Below are positions 54,665-64,000 of a stretch of DNA of 64,000 bases, piece by piece. Below the pieces are notes generated by a model. The model was given only the letters and a program-made list of their open reading frames with translations. It had not been told where the DNA came from and ran no database searches. The DNA is taken from contig JASJFT010000018.1 of the NCBI GenBank assembly GCA_030770425.1, positions 1 to 64,000 on the forward strand. The letters are read 5' to 3'. Every line of letters starts with the position of its first letter. Within the stretch, counting starts at the first letter, position 1. A program made the position numbers and the translations under genes. This DNA comes from Darksidea phi. Taxonomy: Eukaryota; Ascomycota; Dothideomycetes; Pleosporales; Lentitheciaceae.

Positions 54665-56492
54665 ATGGTGTCACTCCTAGATCTCGTTTCGGCGCTGCCC
54701 ACCAGCGAGCAATGGGGCCCCGCCGTTTCCGAGGAAACGATGCTCGACGGCGTGCCGTTTGCGCCCTATTCGAAAGGCGACAAGCTGGGGCGCATGGCCG
54801 ACTGGACTGATGGCAAAGACAGAGATCGGGGAGGTCGTCAGCAGTATAACAACAGAAACTACAGAGGTGCGATTCCCCAAGTTTTTGCTCAATACATTTG
54901 TAGTAACAGCAAACCTAACATTATCACCCACAGACCAACAAGTCTATGGCGCAAATCAGTCGACGAACCCTTTCGCCATTCAGGCTGCTGAGGAGGAGGC
55001 TACCTTTTCCGTCGTCGACAACACTCGCACATCTACCCGGACAAGAGGATTTGGACGAGGAGGTGGCACTGTTTTTGGCCGCGGACGGGGCCAACGGGGC
55101 GGGCAGGCACAGCGAGGTGGACGCGGCACCTTCCAGCGAGTCGGCGGCAGAGGTGGCCAGGGACAATACGACAACCGCGGTGGGCGAGGTGGAAGAGGAG
55201 GCCGTCGCTTTGGCTGGAGGGACGACAAGCCGCAGCGCAACCGCGATGCGTCAGTACAGGTCAAGCCTGACTGGACAGTGCGCGAGGAGATTGACTTTGC
55301 TCGTCTGGCGAAGTTGAATCTGGCCACTGGCGACGGTGAGGACATTGAAAGCTACGGTTTCCTATACTACTACGACCGCAACTACGACAAGCAACCCGGC
55401 GCTATCACATCACAGCGGAAACTCAACGTGCTTGAGCGCGCCGCCTACAATGTCACCACATCGAGCGATCCCATTCTACAAGAGCTGGCGGACAAGGACG
55501 AAGCCACAATCTTCGCCACGGACAACATTCTCTCCATGCTCATGTGTGCGACCAAGTCTGTGTACTCGTGGGATCTGGTTATCACAAAGAGGGGCAACAA
55601 GCTCTTCATTGACAAGCGTGATGGCTCCAGCCTCGATATGGTTACCGTCAACGAGAATGCGACAGATGCCCCTCTTGAAATTTCAGAAGGCAACAAGGAC
55701 TCTATGAACAACCCGGGTGCGCTCATGCTGGAGGCAACACACATCAATAACGTCTTCCCGCTCCAGGTCGTCAACGAGTCCCAGAAAGTTGAAATGCCGC
55801 ACGAGCACCCCTTTTATAACGAGGAAGAGGAGAGTGATCCGCCAGCTTCCAAGGCGTACCGGTACCGAAGGTTTGATCTGTCATTGGATCAAGATGAGGA
55901 ACCTCTGCACCTCATTGTGCGGACGGAACTCGATGCTGTTGTTAAGAACAACATCAACGGCGAGGATCAGTACATGACGATCAAGGCGCTGAACGAGTTT
56001 GACAACAAGGCCCAAGGGAGCGGTGGTGCACTTGACTGGCGGACGAAGTTGGCCAGCCAGCGTGGTGCTGTTCTGGCTACTGAGATGAAGAACAACTCTT
56101 GCAAGCTTGCTCGATGGGCGGTGCAGAGTATTCTAGCCAAGGCCGACACCATGAAGCTTGGGTGAGTACATGAAAGCCCCCTTTGTCCATGATTTCTAAC
56201 ACCGTTTAGTTTCGTCTCCCGCACAAACCCCAAGAACAACAACGACCACGTCATCCTCGGCGTCCTCACCAACAAGCCCCGCGACTTTGCCAACCAAATG
56301 GCGCTCAACCTCAACAACGGCTGGGGCATCGTCCGCACCATCGTCGACATGTGTCTCAAGATGGACGAGGGCAAGTACGTGCTCGTCAAGGATCCCAACA
56401 AGTCAATTCTGCGCTTGTACTCCGTCCCCGACCATACGTTCGAGGAGGAGGCCGAGGAGGCCCAGCCTATGGAAGAGGAGGCAGAAGAGTAA
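54665..56492 (+). CDS. moe1: Translation initiation factor eIF3 subunit D, 570 aa
   Basis: Exons 54,665-54,866, 54,934-56,161 and 56,210-56,492 join in phase (introns 67 and 48 bp). The N-terminus has the eIF3d signature SEQWGPA...[18 protein letters not shown]. An RG-rich stretch lies at about residues 105-159. The cap-binding core follows: [17 protein letters not shown], then [54 protein letters not shown] and the [12 protein letters not shown] region, ending in an acidic tail. It is part of the eIF3 complex on the 40S subunit; in animals the homolog binds mRNA caps. Length and layout match the family, and no lesion is seen. The gene symbol is the fission yeast name. Confidence 0.96.
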
Positions 56493-57093
56493 GTCGAGGT
56501 AATGGTGAAGCGATGGGTGGCATTGATGATGTAGTCGATAGAACGGCTGTCATGAGCAATGATGTGTAGACAGAGCGCGATGAATCTCGATGGCATGTCT
56601 ACATCTCCTGTAGTAGCACTATTTTGATATGATGCAGTAGCTGTTGATTCCTAATACCTTGCTGCATGAGGTGACACCACGAACGCAGCTCCCACAACGG
56701 GGACGAGTACATTCCCTCCCGCCCGAGAGTCCGCCCCATGCCCCACAATCTTTTGCGTGGCTTACGCAACCTGTTTGCCTTTAGGTGTAGTGCTTGGAAG
56801 ACTGTAGAATGACTAGTCTTTCCGTTTCTGGGATGTATTGGGATATATCTTCAGAATGGGGAATGGGAGATGTACAATTCGTGGTTGAAATGTAGCAATG
56901 TAGTGCAATTGGTATCTATATTCATGCCTCATTACCAAACCCTTGACCCACCAGTATACCCGACTGTTTGTCTATCGTGATCACGCCAAACGCCCATCTT
57001 CCACGCCACGCTACGAAACGAACAATTGGTCAAAATGCACATGTGAGGACAACTCTCCAGGCATTCAACATCCTGGTTCCGCACCACTCTACG
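56493..57093. other. Intergenic DNA between converging genes
   Basis: About 600 bp holds the 3' flanks of eIF3d and cystathionine gamma-lyase. No gene or repeat is seen. Confidence 0.5.
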
Positions 57094-58437
57094 CTAAGCC
57101 CGTCCACTTCCATTCGTAACAAGCTTGTTCGTAATCTTAGGCCCTACAACTGCCTTCTCGAGCGCCTGCAGTACATCGGCCACCAGATCAGCTTCATCCT
57201 CAATCCCGCAGCTAACGCGCACAAGATCGTCGAACACGCCAGCAGCCTCGCGTTGCTCCCGTGGAATGCCGCCGTGCGTCATAGCGCTAGGGACTTCAAC
57301 GAGCGACTCGACGCCACCAAGGGACTCGGCGAGGGTGAAGATCTTGGTGGCCTGACAGAAGCGCTCCGCTGCCGCGTGACCGCCTTGAATGCGGAACGAG
57401 AGCATGCCACCGCCCATGCCGTCGCGGTGCTGCTTTAGTGTTACGGCATGTTGTGGGTGCGAAGGTAGACCAGGGTAGCTGACTGCGACGACGTGGGGAG
57501 ATGCTTCGAGGGCTTTGGCGACGCCGGTTGCGTTCTTGGTTGCTTCTCTCGCGCGGAGATGGAGGGTTTTGAGACCGCGGTGGGCTAGCCAGCAGTCGAA
57601 TGCTGAAGGTATGGCACCGATAGCGTTCTGGAGGAAGGAGAGACGATCAAAGATCTCCGGCGAGTTGAAGGCGGCGGCGCCCATGACAACATCAGAGTGG
57701 CCATTGATGTACTTGGTCACCGAATGCACCACAATATCCGCACCATGGTCTAGCGGGTTTTGCACATACGGCGACAAAAAAGTGTTATCCACGACGACCT
57801 TGATACCATGCTGATGCGCAATTGTAGCCACCTTACGGATATCAACCAGGGATAGTGTCGGGTTCGACGGCGACTCAATCCAGATCAACTTCGTCTCTGG
57901 GCGGATCAACTCGGCAATGTCGATCTCGATGCTAGGCGTGAATGACACCAGGACATCGTGTGTGGCAGCGACTTTGGTGAAGTACCGGTGCGTGCCACCG
58001 TATACGTCGGAGATGGAGACTACGTGGGAGCCCGCGGCAAGGGACTGCAGGATGTTGGCCGTGGTCGCGGACCCGGAACTGAAGGCGAGAGCGTAGCGGG
58101 CATGCTCGAGGGCGGCGATTGCGCGTTCGAAGTTGTCTCTATTCGGGTTCGAAGAGCGCGAGTACTCGTATTGACCAACGGGCTTTCCTACGCTGGTCTG
58201 CGCAAACGTTGTGGAAAGTGAGATGGGCTCGATTACCGCGCCGGTAACTGGACTAGGATACGAAGTAAGTAAAGCTTATCCGGAAGAGTTTCGGGGCCCG
58301 GCAATTTGCGATGCGTTCAACTAAAACGGAAATACGTACTCATGAGGACTCCCCGCATGCACAGCTAGCGTTCCAAAGCGATGAATCGGCGACGGAGCCC
58401 GTGGCGGCGTCTCAATTGCCTGCTCCGGAATGGTCAT
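57094..58437 (-). CDS. cys3: Cystathionine gamma-lyase, 418 aa
   Basis: Two exons, 58,437-58,340 and 58,252-57,094, join in phase around an 87-bp intron. The protein is a fold-type I PLP enzyme of the Cys/Met metabolism family. Visible features are HAGSPHDPVTGAVIEPISLS, the cofactor-binding YSRSSNPNRDNFE, FSSGSATTAN, IWIESPSNPTL with VVVDNTF, and the Schiff-base lysine in HSVTKYINGHSD (K213). The C-terminal ESLGGVESLVEVPSAMTH with Glu-Val-Pro-Ser-Ala favours gamma-lyase (cystathionine to cysteine, 2-oxobutanoate and ammonia, cytosol) over gamma-synthase, but the two are close. Length matches the family (about 400-420). No lesion is seen. Confidence 0.93.
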
Positions 58438-59293
58438 GATAGATAGCGGGGTGCTGGATGGTGGGGTGGCTTCCTCTCGAAAACTCGTCGCAGAAGGAAC
58501 TTCGTCGACGAGCGGAAAACAGATGGCAAGGTCCGTTAGTCAGTTGCGCAGCGTAGATAAATACACTTCCGTTCCTGTTGTCTCGAAAAATAAAAAAATC
58601 TAGCGTTAGCGTGACTTGGTAGAGTTCCGAGCCTCTTTGTCCCGATCCCGACCCGTCGATGGCGCAATCGTTGGTACACTGCAAACAAGAGCAAGAGTGG
58701 ATTACTCCACCATCTCACCAGAGCACACGCCCCTCTTCTTATACCTACCCACCTACCTACCTATACGAAACACGAGGCGGTGCAATGCGTCCATAATTTG
58801 TCCGCAAGTATGAATAATGCATTTGCTGAGAAATGCTGCTGGTTCGGCGTTTCGGGCGGCCTTGGGAGTGAGGGGCTTAGCGGCCATGGTGTAAGAATAT
58901 TCTCCGGCGCGCCTTGTTGCGGCTTTGGGGCCTGCGACCCGGGCCTTGACCCGCCGTCGCCGAGTAGATTCTACAATCGGCGGGCTTGGGACGTGTAGTG
59001 TGTGTAAGCGGCATGCTGGCTTCGGAGTGGTCTCCTAAGAGAGCTGGCGGGGATAAGTAATCCGCCGAGGCGACTCTTGGCGTTACAGACTACTCCATTG
59101 CAACGTGCAAGAATGACGTATGGTCATGCTGGTACACCTCATTTCAATGAGGAATCCTCTTTTTTCCAGTAAAAAAAAAAGGGGGTTATTTCAGAGTTAG
59201 AAAGCGTAACGGTGTGATGCGCTCCATCAACCACTTATTCTGAGATCTATATGATTATGTCATGTCTATATGCGCGCCATCCTTGAACACCAT
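58438..59293. other. Intergenic DNA
   Basis: This is the promoter of cystathionine gamma-lyase followed by the 3' flank of the Atg14-like gene. Short tacc repeats occur at 58,743-58,762 and a poly-A run at about 59,170-59,182. No gene is supported. Confidence 0.5.
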
Positions 59294-60956
59294 CTACTCG
59301 GGTATCACTCTCTTCATCGCATCGTCATTGCGGCTTTTGAGCCTCGTCCAGCCATTCACTCCCTTCTGCCTCTCATCAACTCCATCTGTCTGCTCGCTAC
59401 CTTTCTTGGACGTAATAGTAGATGTAAGGGAGCCTCGCTCGTCTTTCTTTCCGGTATTTTCGCGTCGCTTCTCTCCGATGAGCACTGGGTCTTCGGCCAT
59501 GACATTCTCCATGTCCTCCCACTCCTTCTGGTCGAGTTTGTCCCATTCTTGAGCTTGCTGCTCCGTATACAGATATGTCTTCAACTCATCCGTAATCTTC
59601 GTAGGTGTCAGACCCCATCCGCCCAGGTACTGTGCGTTCTCAGCATTAGCGAGGAAGGAATGTGAGGTAGCATGCGACAATTCGCCGAAACCCACTGGCG
59701 TCTTCCGGAGTGGGACCTTTGAGCTAGGCTTGGCGGGCGCAATATCTTTATCAAGCGGGTTCTCCGGCCGTTGGGGAAGTCGGGTTTCCTGCAATACGAG
59801 CAGACGATGAAGGTTTCGACCCACGGAGCACACATCTTCCCACTGCTTGAACTGGTCTTTCATTCCTTGGCTGCGGCAGAGCCAGGCGACATTATAGGCG
59901 AGCAAAGAGACGCCTTCTATGAATGAGGAGTACGCCGGCGGATCCTCTGCCGCCAGGTGGTTGAGCGGCCGATCGATGAATAGCATCCTCGGCTTGGGCA
60001 GCTGGCTTCGAACGTCCAGGGTGCGGGATGCTTCTGGACTATTGCTTGAAGAATGTGACGGGGTAGACCCGGGAAAAGGAACTCTCTTGCCCTGGTGTGA
60101 AGACGCCGGGCTAAATATGGTAGGTTGTGGATAGTCATTGTGAGGTAGAGTAATCTCAGCGGGTAGGCGCACGCCGAGATAGGCAGCGACGCGAACGAGG
60201 AGTTGAGCAACGGCTCCTAGTGAAGCCGACAATTGGTCTGGAAGAGCATCTACTTCGAAGTCAGTCAGACGAGTTCGAATAGAGAGAACAGCCAAGCATA
60301 CCGTTCATATCCCGCAAATCGTATATTCTGATCCGGCTACCAGGTCCAATATTATACGTCTCTTTAATGCCGCCATCTTTAGTCCTCCTCTTTGTCATTT
60401 TCAGTCCCGCCAGCCGTGCGGCCGTGCTACAAAGGTACATCCGCATCTCCATAGTATCGTGGTGTACTTTGTCTGATTTGTAATCCATTCTCTTGACATT
60501 CTGCTGCACCTTGTCTAGCTCGTTGGCTCGCCGTGAGCCAATGCCGTATGTGGCGGAGGACATGTCCGACTTTCGTTGGGCGTTGATTATACGTTGCGCT
60601 TCGATCTGTTTTCGTGTGGCCTCCATTTGTTCCCGAAGTAAATCGGCCTGGTCTGCGATAAGACCGAGTCGTTCGCTGATCTCGGCGGTTTCTGCCTGGG
60701 TCCGCTGCAGCTCGATGTTGTTGGTGCACTCTTGACGGTCTACGAGAAGGCCGCCTTTCGAGTCTAGCAGAGAGACATGCTGGCTCTCCCTATCCTCAGA
60801 GCCCTCGATGACCGCCTTGACGTGCTTCTCAACGCCAAATTGGTCTATCAGCGCCTTTGCGAGCTTAAGGCGGGGCTCTTCGAGAAAGCTGCGGGCGCAT
60901 GTTACGCAGTGTAGTGGGGCCGTAGACCCAGCCGTCCCGCAAATATCACACTCCAT
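59294..60956 (-). CDS. Atg14/Vps38 (UVRAG)-family autophagy protein, 536 aa
   Basis: Exons 60,956-60,302 and 60,249-59,294 join in phase around a 52-bp intron. The N-terminus carries two Cys pairs, CDICGT and CVTC (residues 3-20), as in Atg14. A coiled coil follows (about 75-150, rich in Glu, Gln, Arg). The later core reads YNIGPGSRIRIYDLRDMND, LSASLGAVAQLLVRVAAYLG, then RMLFIDRPLNHLA and SLLAYNVAWLCRSQG, as in the Atg14/UVRAG fold. The C-terminal tail is charged. Such subunits direct the PI3-kinase Vps34-Vps15-Beclin complex to autophagosome initiation (Atg14) or endosomes (Vps38). The N-terminal CxxC pairs favour Atg14. It is divergent from the small gene at 61,478. Confidence 0.85.
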
Positions 60957-61477
60957 CGCGGTGGGGTGTTATGTGTTTCCCCCTCCTCTTGATCTGTAGT
61001 GTTGTGGTGAACGCGGAGGGCAGTGGAGGACCATGATGATCGTTGGCCGGGCGCGGGTGGGTATTTAAGACTCCATGGGGAGACCGACGGTAGTAAACAG
61101 GGTGAATTTGCTTTTCACATCGAAGACATGCTGTCTGCCAGAAGATAGGAGTAGTGAATGGGTGTGCAAGTGACTTGGTGTAATGTTTTGTGATGCGTGA
61201 GATCGCGAGTCAGGCATCCAACCGCGGGACGGGTGACGCACCTTCCACCGGTCAAGTGGCTCATGCAACCATTCCAGAAATAGCTTAGTGCATGATCCAC
61301 GTGATTGTACCTTCCATCGTGCACTTCAACTTATCTCAACCTTCCCCAATCTTACTGCACTCTTCTGTGTCGGCAGCATCAGTCACGCGCTGAACTGCCT
61401 CAGATGGCGACAAGACATCGTTGAACTACCTGCTCACCCCGAAGCACTGACCACAGCGAACAGCATTCCGCTAGGCA
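60957..61477. promoter_or_regulatory. Divergent promoter region
   Basis: This is 521 bp between the Atg14-like gene and the small acidic-protein gene. I see no gene and no clear binding site. Confidence 0.4.
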
Positions 61478-62243
61478 ATGCCCACCCCAGAATCTGAATC
61501 ATCCATCCCGCTCCCTGGAGTACATCAGCAAAGTTTCCGTTCGTCACCACCACCGTATCTTGTATTTAAAGAGATGGAAAACCCTAGCCCAACCCACAAG
61601 TCAGATCCCGCTGGCACCAACGCTGATGGAGACACGCGAGCGCCAATCATCCGAGCAGACTCTGGCGAGACGGAGCGTCCGTCCTCTGCACAGCATGTCA
61701 ACGCTGATGCGAGCGAGCCGCCTAACGGAGCAGATGATGAAGAAGAGCTTGACGAGGAGCCTGATCCTGGGGACAAGATCGCCGACTTTGATTGGGATGA
61801 TCTGCACGAACGCTACCATCAAGCCATCAACACAACTTCGGCAGAAGAAGCGGAGTTGATGAACGAGTGGTCAGAGCTCATGGACGTATGCTACCTTTTG
61901 ACTTCCTGCATAGGTAGGGTCAAGTGACTAAGCTTGCATAGTACTTCAAGATATGGGCTGAAGCGGGCCATTCTCACGAGACTGATCGCACGTTCTCAAG
62001 GTACATGCACTCCATACCAACGCCACCCGGTCCGATGCTAAGACATAACACAGGCTCCGCACCCGCATGGCATATGTCCAGAATTCAGAGAACAGACTGC
62101 AGAGCACGAGAGATCACTGTAAGGCCCATTAGCTCAATCAGAATTGCCAAGACATGCATGGCTAACTCATAGTAGATGTTTCTGTGGTAAAGGCTTTCGA
62201 GAGTGCGCTTAATCTCCTCAGGAACTCAGGCTTCCGTGGTTGA
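61478..62243 (+). CDS. Small acidic conserved hypothetical protein, 200 or 168 aa, four exons
   Basis: Exons 61,478-61,885, 61,942-62,000, 62,054-62,118 and 62,173-62,243 join in phase through introns of 53-56 bp with good GT-AG signals. The start may be the ATG at 61,478 (200 aa) or at 61,574 (168 aa, MENPSPTHK); I slightly favour the second because the extra 32 residues are low-complexity. The first half is acidic and disordered (DDEEELDEEPDPGD). The second half is helical: FDWDDLHERYHQAI, EEAELMNEWSELMD, then YFKIWAEAGHSHETDRTFS and VVKAFESALNLLRNSGF. I recognise no named domain. No membrane segment is present. Confidence 0.7.
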
Positions 62244-62998
62244 TGCTCATCAACCTAGGGGCTATCTACCTCGCTCATCAGCCTACGTCGACGAAGCGGA
62301 AGCGTCGGTTTCTTGCTATGCCTTCTCGGTCCATTTGGGCGCGGATTCGAAAGAGTGTATCTTCGCCTCCTACATCAGGATGGCATGTTATGCGATGTAC
62401 GATCTTGTAGCACGGATTAGAATTATCACGAAGCGAACGAGGTTTCACAGGTGGACCCAATATGGGCCAGTATGCTCAACGAGAGCACGCATCTTCCCCC
62501 CAGGTCCAAAAGTCATCTGCGTCACAGATACCCAAGTAAATCATAGCTTTCAAGCAAAGTAAATATCTTCTGAACTCCATAATTGCCACTTATCCCAATC
62601 GTCTAACCCTCACTCCACCCTTCTACTCTCAGTGCAAAATAGAAACCTAAAGTCTATACTATGCCATGCCGGCGAGCCTCCAACGCTAGGCTCCAGCCGG
62701 TCCAAAACCAGGAGAAGATCCGTCGACTTCTATGCTGCTAAAAGGGGAGTAGTAGCTACTCACATATATGCAAAGAGAAAACCAGGATGCAAGACAGAAA
62801 TTCCCTAAGGATGGGCAGAAAACATTAAAACCGATGCCGAATGTGGAGAGGGAGGAGAAAGAAGCACAGGCTGTGGAAGCTGTTGCTGCAGCGGGCGTGA
62901 CGAGGGATTATTTTTCCGGATGTCGCGAAAACACGGTCGCTTATTTGATGGTGATGCAAAAGGCAATGCTGCTGCTAGGAAATCTGCTCTTTCATCCA
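62244..62998. other. Intergenic DNA between converging genes
   Basis: Only short unsupported frames are present. This is the 3' flank of both neighbouring genes. Confidence 0.5.
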
Positions 62999-64000
62999 TT
63001 ACAAAAGCGGGTTTGAGCGGTATTCGGGAACCACACCATTGACTTGGGACTTCTCGGCTTGGTTCTCCACCTCGAGCTCGTTGGTGACGTTGTCGTCTTG
63101 CTCGGCGAGCCACTTTTCCGCTTCAAGCGCGGCCACACATCCGGAGCCTATGCGGCCTGTCAGCAGATAATTCACGGTAATTCAGCTCCGAGATCGGAGC
63201 TTGTGGAGCTGATACTAACCTGCACTCGTGATGGCTTGTCTGTACTTCTTGTCCTGGACGTCGCCTGCTGCAAAAACACCCTCTACGCTGGTCGTGCCCT
63301 GCCCGGGTTTGGTAATGAGGTAACCATCCTCGTCCATGTCGAGCTGGCCCTTGAACAGGCCAGTTGCTGGATCGTGGCCGACGGCATAGAAAAGACCCCT
63401 GGCTTCAATAGTCTGCTCCTCCTTGGTGACATTGTTTTTGATGACCAGTTGCGTCATGAGGCCGTTCTTCGCTTCGTCGCCCTTGATCTCGACGGGACTC
63501 GTGTTATACTTGATTTCGATCTTTGGATGCGTAGTCAAGCGTCGCGCGTTTGTCCTACCGGCTCGTAGCTTGTCCCTTCGTACTAGAACCGTGACCTTCT
63601 TTGCCTTCTTTGTCAGATATAGCGCCTCCTCCACGGCGGAGTCGCCTCCTCCGATAACAACGAGCGGTTGATCCCTAAACATGGGCAGTGAGCCGTCGCA
63701 GACTGCGCATGCCGAAACGCCATAGCCCCAGTACTTGCTCTCGCCGGGAAGGTCTAGTCGTCTCGCCTTTGCGCCCGTGGCAATGATCAGAGAGTCGGCA
63801 GTGTGTTCCTCCTCTTCAATCTCCTCATCATCGCCCATGGGGTGCAACCAGTATTTGAAGGGCCGCGATTTCAAGTCGACTTTGGCGACGGTCTGAGAAA
63901 TTATTTCTGTGCCGCAAGCTTCGGACTGTGCGCGCATGTTGTCCTATAGGATATTAGCGACAGCAATGTATGTTGGCAGGGCAAAGGAGACGTACCATAA
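62999..64000 (-). CDS. trr1: Thioredoxin reductase, C-terminal part (runs off the window)
   Basis: Visible exons on the minus strand are 64,000-63,996 (end of an exon), 63,943-63,220 and 63,147-62,999, with introns of 52 and 72 bp. The last acceptor is taken at CATAG because it restores the family signature AITSAGSGCVAALEAE; an alternative acceptor upstream would insert three residues. Features are DNMRAQSEACGTEI, the redox-active CAVC in VSACAVCDGSLPMF, the NADPH-binding GGGDSAVEEALYL, and VEGVFAAGDVQDKKYRQAIT for FAD. The enzyme reduces thioredoxin with NADPH in the cytosol. The tail after the catalytic domain (about 35 residues, NVTNELEVENQAEKSQVNG) is polar. The N-terminal FAD-binding part lies beyond the window edge. 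Confidence 0.93.

Noticed and set aside
57515..57814. 99-codon plus-strand frame and its neighbours at 56,968-58,221
   Set aside because: Antisense shadows of cystathionine gamma-lyase.

Overview
The window looks like a piece of a filamentous ascomycete chromosome, most likely Dothideomycetes/Pleosporales. I infer this from short GT-AG introns of about 45-120 bp with CTAAC-like branch sites, from fungal families (HET, Zn2Cys6, PTH11-like receptor, DUF7924, many P450s, Atg14/Vps38, eIF3d) and from repeat DNA mutated in the pattern of repeat-induced point mutation (RIP). All exon structures given here were worked out by hand from splice sites and reading-frame continuity.

Layout. (1) 1 to about 10.5 kb is AT-rich, RIP-saturated repeat DNA almost without CpA/TpG. 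It holds a dead Ty3/gypsy element on the minus strand, with a 1.14-kb insertion flanked by 13-bp direct repeats nested in its integrase. (2) 10.5-24.4 kb is accessory and decayed: a small hypothetical gene, a HET pseudogene broken by a 120-bp insertion, a DUF7924 remnant, three F-box-type genes or remnants, tandem repeats of about 60 bp, and two intact genes for secreted proteins of unknown function (433 and 782 aa). (3) 24.9-50.1 kb is a metabolic, sensing and transport zone: four cytochrome P450 genes (three intact, one with a single nonsense codon), an alpha-glucoside-type MFS transporter divergent from a Zn2Cys6 regulator, a GH5 glycosidase pseudogene with one nonsense codon, a 1043-aa membrane protein with a Gly/Ala-rich outer part, and a PTH11-like seven-helix protein. 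No PKS, NRPS or terpene cyclase is present. (4) 50.5-64 kb is conserved core genome: an NPP-type phosphodiesterase, a conserved hypothetical, eIF3d, cystathionine gamma-lyase, an Atg14-like autophagy subunit, a small acidic protein, and the 3' part of thioredoxin reductase.

How it fits together. The window runs from RIP-destroyed repeats through a belt rich in pseudogenes to housekeeping genes. The transporter/regulator pair and the nearby GH5 suggest a small glucan or oligosaccharide utilisation locus that has partly decayed. The P450s form a cluster-like group without a backbone enzyme, two of them being tandem paralogs of a CYP7/8-like type. The most intriguing unexplained part is the pair of secreted proteins at 15.4-22.7 kb. 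The first shows a spaced set of motifs reminiscent of amidoligase-type folds, which is my inference only.
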